A stretch of DNA of 11,436 bases from Spirochaetaceae bacterium (GTDB lineage: Bacteria; Spirochaetota; Spirochaetia; Treponematales; Breznakiellaceae). The stretch is from contig JAITXS010000131.1 in NCBI GenBank assembly GCA_031284645.1, positions 1 through 11,436 of the forward strand, written 5' to 3'. Positions 1 through 6,853 of this stretch are shown one piece after another. The notes beneath the pieces are model-generated. The model was not told where the DNA came from and searched no databases. It worked only from the letters and a program-made list of their open reading frames with translations. The translations under genes were made by a program, and so were the position numbers. The stretch's first letter is position 1; every line of letters starts with the position of its first letter.

Positions 1-1
1 C

Positions 2-109
2 CCCGAGCATGAGGGAGAGGAAGAATTTCTTGAACTTGAGGGGCTCTGCATGGATTACGGAAAAAATGTACCGGACAAGCGCCTGTGCCTGAATCCGGTT
101 AAGATATAA
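2..109 (+). CDS. 3' end of an unrecognised upstream gene
   Basis: An open frame enters from the left edge in frame 2 and closes at a TAA at 107-109, giving the last 35 residues of a protein. The tail is acidic first (HEGEEEFLELEG) and ends in KRLCLNPVKI. The stop lies 24 bases before the next start, and the ribosome site of that next gene (116-124) follows directly, so the two are probably cotranscribed. I do not recognise the family. Because the following spike gene lacks a gp27-like hub domain, this could be the end of a separate hub or other baseplate gene. That is inference from position only. Confidence 0.5.
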   Translation, partial: PEHEGEEEFLELEGLCMDYGKNVPDKRLCLNPVKI

Positions 110-133
110 TTTAAGAAAGGGGAGAAGATATAT

Positions 134-1948
134 ATGAGTTTTGATGTACAAGAAATGATAGTGACTACGGTATGCTCGGAAAGTAGTCCGTATATATTTC
201 AGGCAAAAAAATTGAAGAACGATGGTGCGCCAGACGGGAATGCGGTTGATGTGCATTTAGTTATGCCGGTAGGCGGCGTGGAGACAGGGCTTTATCGATC
301 GCCGCAGTTAAATGATATTATTCTCGTTGGAGAAACGGGCACCGGCTCTATTACGCGTTATTTGATAGGCTATGTACCGCAGTCTGCGGTAGCAATCGGC
401 GTAACGAAAAAATTTGATTCTGTCAACAAATTAATGGATGACGACAAGCCGGTTCTTCCTGCTACTTTTGATACATCCAAAGTCACCGCGCCTGTTGCCG
501 CCAAATATACGGGCGGAGCGGGTAACCCGCAGTATAAATTTGACAACAAAGTTTATGGTGATTGCAGTAGTAAAGGACAAGGTCCTACGATTAAGTGGTG
601 TACGGATAATTACGCTGCTCTTGGGGGTGAAAAAACAGGTGAGGAGGAGAAAAAAAGGGACATAGAGCAGAACATTCATGCCAAGGCATTGTCGGTGTTC
701 TTTCTACAAGTAGGAGACAGTAATGGAATTCCTAGCTGGCCGGCTGCGGTGAGTAAAGCAGGATTGGTACTTCGTTATAAGAAACAAGGGGATAACACAG
801 CAAAGGCAAAGCTTTTGGAGAATCTAAATAGGTCCGATACTACACCAACTCGTAAAGCATATTCGAGGAAAATGGAATATTCCGAAATTGGTTTTTATAA
901 AGATATGACGCCGTTTACCACAGCGAGGAAAGGCACGGATGGGAATGAAGAAAGAGATGCGGAGGGGAAGGTGCAAAAATATTATCCTGAGATTGACCGT
1001 ATCAACATACAATCGACCGGTGATATAGATAGCACGGCGGTGAATCGCCACCTGATGAAGGCTAAGCGTTTTGAAATTCTTGCGAATGTGGATGAAGTGG
1101 ATCATACAAAGAAGAGCTTGTCGGCAGATGAACTTCCCCTGGGAGATGTGATGGGTGATAACTATGGCTTGTCTAAAGGTGATGTTCAGGTAAGGGCGGG
1201 TGGCAGAGTTATTATTAAAGCAGACAGCGAAATAACGTTTCAGGTGGGACGAACCAAGCTTACGATTAAAGACGGATCGTTTGAGGTAAGCAGCAGGCAG
1301 ATCAAGGGCTCGAATGTACCGACAGATTTTGATCCGGTAATTAAGTTCAGCTCGCGTGGTGGTGTCTCTATAGGGGGTAGTTCTGTTGGCATATCTGCGG
1401 GATGGGGTTGGAACATATTGGATTCTATGGGATCGGGAATAACCGGAACCCTTGGGGGTATCGCTCAATTTGGACGTTCAATAAACCTGGGGACGAATAC
1501 CGCTTTCGCGAATATTTTTACCACGGCAATCTTTACTTCCAATTTTGCATTTAATATGAAATTAATGACAATGGCAAAAGATAAAGATTATGATTTTAAT
1601 CCGGCTTATTTGAGTGCTATTAAAAGTATGATACAAAGCATGGTTAAATTACTCCAGGGTGTAGCAACGAGTATAATCCAAATGAAGACGGATTATTCTA
1701 AAGAAAAGGCAGACTTTAAAAAACTTATGAATGAGAAGTATCCGGGTTTGGCGCAGAGGGATGTCAGTGATTTTCTTATAAGAGCGAATAAGGACGGTGT
1801 TATAGCTGGAGTTGCAAATTATGAGAGTTGGATTGCCGAAAATCACCAAGAGGAGCTTGCGGGTTGGGCGAACTTGAACTTGTTTGATTCGACGCCGGGT
1901 GGGGGACCGAAACCGGTGAATTCTGATGGTACTGTTAATCTTTATTAG
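134..1948 (+). CDS. gp5/VgrG-like spike protein with C-terminal extension
   Basis: This is probably the central spike of a contractile injection machine, which punctures the target envelope and carries cargo. Residues about 37-83 read like the OB-fold of gp5/VgrG/baseplate V proteins (MPVGG, GLYRSPQLNDIILVG, then YLIGY). Residues 350-393 read like the VgrG beta-needle: short alternating strands of the type AGGRVIIKADSEITFQVG followed by TKLTIKDGSFEV. No gp27-like hub domain precedes the OB-fold, unlike canonical type VI VgrG, so the layout is closer to phage or extracellular-type spikes. About 265 residues between OB-fold and needle are unassigned. Residues 409-450 are Gly-rich (GGVSIGGSSVGISAGWGWN), and a hydrophobic then helical segment runs to the end; this tail may be an effector or cargo-docking part. 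The start is supported by AAAGGGGAG at 116-124. The spike class is moderately sure; the cargo function is unknown. Confidence 0.6.
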   Translation: MSFDVQEMIVTTVCSESSPYIFQAKKLKNDGAPDGNAVDVHLVMPVGGVETGLYRSPQLNDIILVGETGTGSITRYLIGYVPQSAVAIGVTKKFDSVNKLMDDDKPVLPATFDTSKVTAPVAAKYTGGAGNPQYKFDNKVYGDCSSKGQGPTIKWCTDNYAALGGEKTGEEEKKRDIEQNIHAKALSVFFLQVGDSNGIPSWPAAVSKAGLVLRYKKQGDNTAKAKLLENLNRSDTTPTRKAYSRKMEYSEIGFYKDMTPFTTARKGTDGNEERDAEGKVQKYYPEIDRINIQSTGDIDSTAVNRHLMKAKRFEILANVDEVDHTKKSLSADELPLGDVMGDNYGLSKGDVQVRAGGRVIIKADSEITFQVGRTKLTIKDGSFEVSSRQIKGSNVPTDFDPVIKFSSRGGVSIGGSSVGISAGWGWNILDSMGSGITGTLGGIAQFGRSINLGTNTAFANIFTTAIFTSNFAFNMKLMTMAKDKDYDFNPAYLSAIKSMIQSMVKLLQGVATSIIQMKTDYSKEKADFKKLMNEKYPGLAQRDVSDFLIRANKDGVIAGVANYESWIAENHQEELAGWANLNLFDSTPGGGPKPVNSDGTVNLY

Positions 1949-2009
1949 TAATACTTCGGATGACACTTTTTTTGAGGTGATGGTTAAGATAGTGAATTGA
2001 GTAAAATTT

Positions 2010-2025
2010 AGGAGAATTAAGGAGA
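2010..2025 (+). promoter_or_regulatory. tandem Shine-Dalgarno sites
   Basis: Two near-identical ten-base units, AGGAGAATTA and AGGAGAATAA, stand in a row before the ATG at 2031. The downstream AAGGAGA (2019-2025) has normal spacing of five bases; the upstream copy is about 16 bases from the start. The downstream site is probably the working one. The 82-base gap after the spike gene shows no convincing promoter or terminator. Confidence 0.5.
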
Positions 2026-2030
2026 ATAAT

Positions 2031-2720
2031 ATGGCTTTTTTTAGAACAGGTGAATTTTCACCTGCCGGAGATCTTACAGATGACCAAAAAAAGGAAGGTA
2101 AGACTTCGCTCACCGAGCAGGGCTTTGATGAAGTGATCGCGATTATTGAAGCGGTAGGTACAATGCTTATCAGACTTATACATTCTACTTTTGACTCAGT
2201 GGATTACGCATGGGGATTAAAGGGAAGCAAGAAAAAATATCATAAGAAATCCGGAACTTTCTGGGTGGATGCTACGAAAGGTGAGGTTGGTGCCGAACTC
2301 GATGTGGAAAACAGTTATGGCGGCCCCTATGAAAATGCGGCAGAAGGCCAGGATTTTTTAAATACATTTACCGTCTATTGGGATTATTCTGTTATGGAAG
2401 CTATGATGCTTGCTTTTGCCATACGGATCCCTGATCCGTCCCGTAAACCGGCCCAAGTGAGCTTGAGTTTTGACGGGGATGTAAAAATAAGCGGGGAACG
2501 TAATATTGAGATAGCAGCAACAACTAAAAAGACGGTATTCACCCCGACGCTTAAGCTAAAAGCTATAAAACAGGGGATTAAAATTGGAACCGTCTTTGCA
2601 CAACAAGGTACACCCTTTGTTAAAAATTGTGTGCAGGTAGCCAACATGAATAATGCGGATGATAAGAAGGCGGGCAAGAACCGTAAGTTAAAAACGTACA
2701 TTGATGGGGAGGATTTATAA
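2031..2720 (+). CDS. hypothetical protein with needle-like beta segment
   Basis: This is a 229-residue protein I cannot assign to a family. Residues 30-52 form an amphipathic, hydrophobic helix (FDEVIAIIEAVGTMLIRLI). Residues 60-80 are Lys/aromatic-rich. Residues 142-188 alternate polar and apolar residues (SLSFDGDVKISGERNIEIAA, then TLKLKAIKQGIKIG), which recalls the repeating strands of VgrG needle tips. The C-terminus (208-225) is basic. There is no signal peptide and no clear transmembrane span. It lies between the spike gene and a gene that starts two bases after its stop, so it belongs to the same transcript. It could be a spike accessory, a needle-tip protein or a cargo protein; these roles are inferred from position and strand pattern only. 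Confidence 0.55.
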   Translation: MAFFRTGEFSPAGDLTDDQKKEGKTSLTEQGFDEVIAIIEAVGTMLIRLIHSTFDSVDYAWGLKGSKKKYHKKSGTFWVDATKGEVGAELDVENSYGGPYENAAEGQDFLNTFTVYWDYSVMEAMMLAFAIRIPDPSRKPAQVSLSFDGDVKISGERNIEIAATTKKTVFTPTLKLKAIKQGIKIGTVFAQQGTPFVKNCVQVANMNNADDKKAGKNRKLKTYIDGEDL

Positions 2721-2722
2721 TT

Positions 2723-3118
2723 ATGGCGGAATTAGATAAAGAGACAACACAAATAATTATAGGCGCGGTAGCCCCGCTTATAGCTTCAGCGGTATTTGCC
2801 GTAGGGGTTGCTACAGCAGAAGCTATTATAGAAATGGTTGCTGCGACAAACTATGAGGACAAGGGTCTTACCGGCAATACAGAAATACACCCCACAAGTG
2901 ATCAGGTGAACATTAGCAGTTCTGATGTTGCCGCTTCGGACAAAGAGGGAAAACTTTCGCACGATACGGTTTCGGCTCAGAGTGGTGATATCGCGGCGGC
3001 GGCAACAGACGCTGACGCTGCTAATGCGGAAGCAACGGCTGCCGACAGCGGGGCGACAGCTTTAAGGACAAAGGCCGGTGCCTCGGATATTGAGGTAAAA
3101 GCCTTAAAGATGACTTAA
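2723..3118 (+). CDS. small hypothetical protein, hydrophobic N-terminus, Ala-rich tail
   Basis: This 131-residue protein is of unknown family. Residues 11-32 (IIIGAVAPLIASAVFAVGVATA) are long and hydrophobic enough for one membrane span or a buried hydrophobic helix. The rest is hydrophilic, dominated by Ala, Ser, Asp and Thr (for example DIAAAATDADAANAEATAAD) and ends SDIEVKALKMT, consistent with an extended helical or coiled-coil stalk. Its start lies two bases past the previous stop, and its ribosome site (GGGGAGGA, about 2706-2713) sits inside the preceding gene, so translation is probably coupled. A hairpin terminator follows its stop directly. It may be a membrane-active cargo, an immunity-type partner or a structural stalk; the sequence does not decide between these. 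Confidence 0.55.
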   Translation: MAELDKETTQIIIGAVAPLIASAVFAVGVATAEAIIEMVAATNYEDKGLTGNTEIHPTSDQVNISSSDVAASDKEGKLSHDTVSAQSGDIAAAATDADAANAEATAADSGATALRTKAGASDIEVKALKMT

Positions 3119-3120
3119 AG

Positions 3121-3156
3121 ACTAAAACGCCCAAACTTATGCTTGGGTGTTTTAGT
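3121..3156 (+). terminator. hairpin terminator after the three spike-block genes
   Basis: The arms 3121-3136 and 3141-3156 pair over 16 positions with one G-T wobble and one A-C mismatch around a TTAT loop. The GC-rich core (CGCCCAA / TTGGGTG) is flanked by AAAA on the left and TTTT (3150-3153) on the right, the form of a two-way intrinsic terminator. It begins two bases after the stop at 3118. The U-tract is short, so some read-through into the next gene is likely, as no promoter is evident in the 29 bases that follow. Confidence 0.65.
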
Positions 3157-3185
3157 GCTAATCTAAAGAGAGACAGAGGGGAAAA

Positions 3186-4340
3186 ATGGCTGATAAACTT
3201 GACTGGCAGAACAAACATCTGGTCTTGTTGCGTTATATATCGCTTCAAGATGCAGTGCAAAAAGAAAATTATAAAATTCGTCCTGATTTGGAAGAATTTT
3301 TCGTAAAAACAAATAATGCAGAACAAATTGCATTTAGCCTTGCCGAACAAGGCAAACATAAAGATGCGTGTGAGCTTTTGGCGTACATTTGCCATCGCCG
3401 TGCAGGCGTCTGGTGGGGATACCAATGTGTTAATTCATTAATTGAGGAGCTGCGGATAAATCCCGCTGTTGACCGTGACATAGCTGATATTGCAAAGGAT
3501 TTTACCGTTGAAGTGCCTGATTTTGCGAAAGTTGATTTTCCGCCGCCCGATCCGGAAATGGATAAGCAGTATAATATGGCCATTCAACAGATACGTGACG
3601 CCAAAAACCAAATGAAGTCTATGCTCGATCCGAAAGAACTCAAGTTGTCGGAACAGATTGTCAATGTGGCTTTTGGAGAATTTGAAAAAACGCATGGGAT
3701 ACACCCTTTGGAACTTTTAAAAAAACTGGGTGAAAAATTAAATGAATCGAGATTTGAGGTCGATCCTCAATCTCCCGTGTTCGTTGAGGCAGCAAAGCTT
3801 AAGACCCAGCTTGGGCAAGTTCAAAAAGAAACAGCCGATTTAATAAAATCAGTTATCCCGCCCAAAGTTCCGGCCCATGAAAAAAAAATGCGGGATAATG
3901 CGCTTGGTGCGGTTTACCGCTGGATCAATGCCCCGGACGAGCCGAATAGCAAGGCCTGTCTTGATATAGGCAACGAGTGCCCAGACACGCCGGCCGGGCT
4001 TTTGTCCTTAAGCGCGTTTTGGGCCTACGGCAATCTTATGCCCGGCGGGGATCAGGTCATTCAAACCCCGCCGGGACTTGCGGCAAATGGTCTTACACAG
4101 GTTTTTTTAATGTGCGCCTTGCACAAAGGCGGTACGCGCAAACCCAAGGAACGTTTTGAACAGTACTTTAACAAGGGTATCGAGGTTCTTACCGGTAAAG
4201 ATAACTGGGAATCAAGTTTGCTTGACGCAAAGGCCCCCCATGAAAAAGAGCTGCCGCCTGTAGCAAAGGGCAAGGATCAAAACACGGGAACAGACGAAGA
4301 AAAACCCGCCGTTGCCTATAAACGCTGGAAAAAGGACTAA
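3186..4340 (+). CDS. DUF6931-like protein, probable injection-system accessory
   Basis: This is a 384-residue soluble, mostly helical protein. Two blocks recall the DUF6931 family, known from bacterial loci with VgrG and other type VI-like genes. The first is residues 46-90, ending HRRAGVWWGYQC (WW at 76-77). The second is residues 237-340, with VYRWINAPDEPN, then DTPAGLLSLSAFWAYGNLMP and a following helix pair. Between them lie about 135 residues with Pro-rich hinges at 118-123 (FPPPDP) and 225-229 (PPKVP). The family as I recall it is compact, so this looks like an insertion, including a charged helical stretch. The C-terminus (345-384) is Lys/Glu-rich and probably disordered. The start is supported by AGAGGGG at 3175-3181. 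The family's molecular role is not established; a chaperone or adaptor for spike cargo would fit the context. Family assignment is from memory and moderately sure. Confidence 0.6.
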   Translation: MADKLDWQNKHLVLLRYISLQDAVQKENYKIRPDLEEFFVKTNNAEQIAFSLAEQGKHKDACELLAYICHRRAGVWWGYQCVNSLIEELRINPAVDRDIADIAKDFTVEVPDFAKVDFPPPDPEMDKQYNMAIQQIRDAKNQMKSMLDPKELKLSEQIVNVAFGEFEKTHGIHPLELLKKLGEKLNESRFEVDPQSPVFVEAAKLKTQLGQVQKETADLIKSVIPPKVPAHEKKMRDNALGAVYRWINAPDEPNSKACLDIGNECPDTPAGLLSLSAFWAYGNLMPGGDQVIQTPPGLAANGLTQVFLMCALHKGGTRKPKERFEQYFNKGIEVLTGKDNWESSLLDAKAPHEKELPPVAKGKDQNTGTDEEKPAVAYKRWKKD

Positions 4341-4437
4341 GGAAGGGTAGTAGGGTTATGGGTATAGGGTAGGGGATTGCTGATAAGACCTATACCCTAT
4401 ACCCACCACCCTGAACCCTATTGTCCCCCCTCTACCC
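4341..4437 (+). repeat. inverted heptad-rich intergenic element
   Basis: The left half carries five G-runs (4345-4347, 4353-4355, 4360-4362, 4367-4369, 4372-4375) separated by 2-5 bases. The right half carries C-runs at 4395, 4402, 4409, 4416, 4425 and 4435, mostly seven bases apart (CCCTATA, CCCACCA, CCCTGAA, CCCTATT). GGGTATAGGGTA (4360-4371) pairs perfectly with TACCCTATACCC (4393-4404) to form a 12-bp stem. Each half alone meets the G3N1-7 quadruplex pattern on its G strand. It fills the gap between the DUF6931-like gene and ychF and may act as a terminator or structural boundary. It shares words with the spacer at 8401-8569. Confidence 0.7.
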
Positions 4438-4453
4438 AAAATCCGTATTTTTC

Positions 4454-4459
4454 TATAAA
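4454..4459 (+). promoter_or_regulatory. possible -10 box of ychF
   Basis: TATAAA lies eight bases before the ychF ATG. Normal spacing would start the transcript at about 4465-4468, at or next to the start codon. The only SD-like bases (AGAGG, 4462-4466) are one base from the ATG, too close to work normally. No good -35 box is seen at 16-18 bases upstream (TCTACC region), so the promoter call is weak. Confidence 0.35.
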
Positions 4460-4467
4460 ATAGAGGC

Positions 4468-5592
4468 ATGGCTTTAAATTGTGGTATCGTGGGGCTTCCC
4501 AATGTGGGTAAGTCCACTATTTTTTCGGCGCTTTCTTCGGCACCGGCGGAGAGCGCGAACTATCCTTTCTGTACCATAGAGCCGAATATCGGTATTGTTA
4601 ATGTTCCTGATGAACGTTTAACAAAACTTTCGAACATATTTGCTCCCAAAAAAATAATTCCGGCCTCAGTTGAATTTGTCGATATAGCCGGTCTTGTAAA
4701 AGGTGCGTCACAAGGCGAGGGACTTGGTAATCAGTTTTTAGGGCATATCCGCGAAGTCGGGGTTATCGCGCATATTGTGCGTTGTTTTGACGATCCTGAT
4801 ATCATTCATGTAAATAATAAAGTTGATCCATTATCCGACATAGAAACCATCAATATTGAGCTTGCCTTGGCTGATCTTGAAACAGCTGCCAAGAGGCGGG
4901 AGAGAGCTGAACGTAGCCTGAAAGTTCAGGCTGCAAGTGAAAAAAAAACCGCCGAGCTTGTGCTTGCGGTTTTGTCCAAAATTGAGCCTTTTCTTGAAAA
5001 CGGCAAAGCTGCGCGGCTTGTCCCGCTTAGTCAGGATGAAAAATCAGCTGTCGCCGACTGCCATTTTATCACCATGAAACCCCAGATCTATGTCTGTAAT
5101 ACCGATGAAGACGGCATAAAAAAAATTGTCCGGGGGGAGCCCCATGACTACATTGAGATGACACGGCAAAAAGCCGCAGAAGAAGGAGCCCAAGCTCTTG
5201 TTATCTGCGGGAAGTTTGAGGCGGAGCTTGCCGGTATTGAGGATATACAGGAAAAGACTGAATTCCTTGCAGAACTCGGACTTAAAGAGCCGGGTTTAGC
5301 GCGTCTTATACATGCGGCGTATAAATGTTTGGGACTTTTGACTTTTTTTACCGCAGGCGCTGACGAGTGTCGGGCGTGGACCGTCCATAATGGGGATAAG
5401 GCTCCGGATGCAGCGGGAGTTATTCACACGGATTTTAAAAAAGGCTTTATTAAAGCGGAAGTTTATTCATACGATGATATCGTTCAATACGGCAGCGAGG
5501 CAAAAATTAAAGAGGCCGGAAAGTATCGTATTGAAGGTAAAGACTATCTTGTTCAAGACGGTGATATTATGTTTTTTAAGTTTAATGTTTAA
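4468..5592 (+). CDS. ychF: redox-responsive ATPase YchF
   Basis: This is a P-loop NTPase of the Obg family, YchF/OLA1 subfamily, cytosolic and ribosome-associated; members prefer ATP over GTP and are linked to oxidative stress response. The G1 loop GLPNVGKS is at residues 9-16, VDIAG (G3) at 71-75 followed by LVKGASQGEGLGNQFL, and the base-recognition motif is NTDE at 211-214. That is the NxxE form typical of the ATP-using subfamily, not the GTP-type NKxD. The middle holds the usual helical coiled-coil arm (about 120-200), and residues about 290-374 form the TGS domain (FFTAGADECRAWTV to VQDGDIMFFKF). The length of 374 is close to the E. coli protein (363). The N-terminus matches family starts exactly, so the ATG is secure even though no well-placed ribosome site precedes it. 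It is preceded by the heptad-rich element and followed by an 85-base gap. Confidence 0.96.
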   Translation: MALNCGIVGLPNVGKSTIFSALSSAPAESANYPFCTIEPNIGIVNVPDERLTKLSNIFAPKKIIPASVEFVDIAGLVKGASQGEGLGNQFLGHIREVGVIAHIVRCFDDPDIIHVNNKVDPLSDIETINIELALADLETAAKRRERAERSLKVQAASEKKTAELVLAVLSKIEPFLENGKAARLVPLSQDEKSAVADCHFITMKPQIYVCNTDEDGIKKIVRGEPHDYIEMTRQKAAEEGAQALVICGKFEAELAGIEDIQEKTEFLAELGLKEPGLARLIHAAYKCLGLLTFFTAGADECRAWTVHNGDKAPDAAGVIHTDFKKGFIKAEVYSYDDIVQYGSEAKIKEAGKYRIEGKDYLVQDGDIMFFKFNV

Positions 5593-5677
5593 TTTATTAA
5601 GATAACAGTGTTTTTATGACAAGGTCACGGCAAAGGGCCGCAGATCTGTCGGATTCATAAAATAATGAGGTGGAAAA

Positions 5678-6790
5678 ATGGACAAATCAAAGATTTTTTG
5701 GACAAACATGCGTTGTAAGGTCGGGGACAGTCTGCTTGACAAACTCGAGCGGCTTGTCACTAAAGCCGGTATCGACAGTATTGACTTTAAAAACAAATAT
5801 GTGGCGATCAAAATTCACTTCGGAGAACCCGGAAATCTCGCGTTTCTCCGGCCGAATTGGGCACGGGTGGTAGTTGACCATGTAAAACGACTTGGTGGTA
5901 TGCCTTTTCTTACCGACTGTAATACACTCTATGTCGGACGACGCAATCAGGCATTGAATCACATGGAAGCGGCTTTTGAAAACGGTTATTCGCCGTTTGC
6001 GACGCATTGCCATAATATTATTGCCGACGGACTTAAAGGTACTGACGGAGTTGATGTTCCGGTGAACGGCGGTATTTATTGTAAAACAGCAAATATCGGA
6101 CGGGCCATCATGGATGCCGATATTGTGCTTTCCCTGAACCATTTTAAAGGCCACGAGTGCGCGAGTTTCGGCGGCTCCCTTAAAAATCTCGGTATGGGAA
6201 GCGGCAGCCGTGCCGGAAAGATGATCATGCATAACGAGGGTAAACCCCAAGTGGATGAATCACTCTGTATAGGCTGTAAAATCTGCGCGAAATACTGCGC
6301 CCAAGGGGCAATAAGCTTTAGCGCAAACAGGAAGGCGCATATTGATTCGGATAAATGCGTGGGTTGCGGGCGTTGTATCGGAACCTGTAATCAGAACGCG
6401 ATTGCAAACAGTTCCGGCGGTAGCTTTCAGCTGCTTAACTATAAAATAGCCGAATACGCTAAAGCCGTGATAGACGGGCGGCCTTCATTTCATATCAATG
6501 TGATTAATCAAGTTTCCCCGTATTGCGACTGCCACGGAGAGAATGACGCAGCGATTATTCCCGATATAGGGATTTTTGCGGGTTTTGATCCTGTTGCCCT
6601 TGATAAAGCCTGTTTGGATGCGGCCAACGCAGCACCTCCCATAAAAACGAGCGCTATCGGGGAATGTGAGAACCAGTATCACGACTACTTTAAGAACCTG
6701 CACCCCACTACGGACGGAATGGCTCAAATAACGCACGGCGAAAAAATCGGCTTGGGTACTTCCCTGTATGAGCTTGTTTTTGTAGATTAA
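5678..6790 (+). CDS. DUF362 protein with two 4Fe-4S clusters
   Basis: This is a 370-residue cytosolic iron-sulfur protein of the DUF362-plus-ferredoxin type (COG2768-like, uncharacterised Fe-S centre proteins). The DUF362 part covers residues about 1-190, with KIHFGEPGN, FLTDCNTLYVGRR and the motif LNHFKGHECASFGGSLKNLG. It resumes after the ferredoxin insert (VSPYCDCHGENDAAIIPDIG, then FDPVALDKACLDA). The ferredoxin module has two CxxCxxCxxxC sets: Cys 197, 200, 203, 207 and Cys 227, 230, 233, 237. All eight ligands are present. Members are thought to be redox proteins, but the reaction is unknown. GAGGTGG at 5667-5673 supports the start. It lies downstream of ychF on the same strand with 85 bases between; this gap holds only a small CGGC/GCCG hairpin (5628-5640) and the palindrome CAGATCTG (5641-5648). 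The gene converges on the ATP-grasp gene with a 15-base gap. Confidence 0.9.
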   Translation: MDKSKIFWTNMRCKVGDSLLDKLERLVTKAGIDSIDFKNKYVAIKIHFGEPGNLAFLRPNWARVVVDHVKRLGGMPFLTDCNTLYVGRRNQALNHMEAAFENGYSPFATHCHNIIADGLKGTDGVDVPVNGGIYCKTANIGRAIMDADIVLSLNHFKGHECASFGGSLKNLGMGSGSRAGKMIMHNEGKPQVDESLCIGCKICAKYCAQGAISFSANRKAHIDSDKCVGCGRCIGTCNQNAIANSSGGSFQLLNYKIAEYAKAVIDGRPSFHINVINQVSPYCDCHGENDAAIIPDIGIFAGFDPVALDKACLDAANAAPPIKTSAIGECENQYHDYFKNLHPTTDGMAQITHGEKIGLGTSLYELVFVD

Positions 6791-6800
6791 TCAAGTACAA

Positions 6801-6853
6801 GGCGGCTATTTTTTAAGGGAATCCAAAAAATATAAAGCACCCTGATAGCCGCC
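6801..6853. repeat. inverted repeat at the convergent gene ends
   Basis: GGCGGCTAT (6801-6809) is a perfect 9-bp inverted match to ATAGCCGCC (6845-6853), with an inner AGGG/CCCT pair (6816-6819 and 6840-6843). It spans the stop codon and last codons of the minus-strand ATP-grasp gene, just past the end of the DUF362 gene. It could help end one or both convergent transcripts, but neither side carries a clear T-run after the stem. Part of it is protein coding, so it may be chance. Confidence 0.35.

Noticed and set aside
824..1468. 214-codon minus-strand open frame
   Set aside because: It lies inside the spike gene on the other strand, has no ribosome site and a composition unlike a real protein.
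134..4340. Prophage
   Set aside because: No integrase, capsid, terminase, lysis or attachment-site signal is visible. A spike alone with a DUF6931-like gene fits an injection locus better, although the left side is unseen.
4341..4437. CRISPR array or true telomere
   Set aside because: The units are seven bases long, degenerate and without spacers; the flanking genes continue on both sides, so this is neither an array nor a chromosome end.
5593..5677. Strong promoter or terminator between ychF and the DUF362 gene
   Set aside because: Only a 4-bp hairpin (5628-5640), an 8-base palindrome and a loose TAAAAT are present; no paired -35/-10 boxes and no stem followed by a T-run.
5687..6250. 187-codon minus-strand open frame
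   Set aside because: It is antisense to the conserved DUF362 domain, whose motifs are intact on the plus strand.
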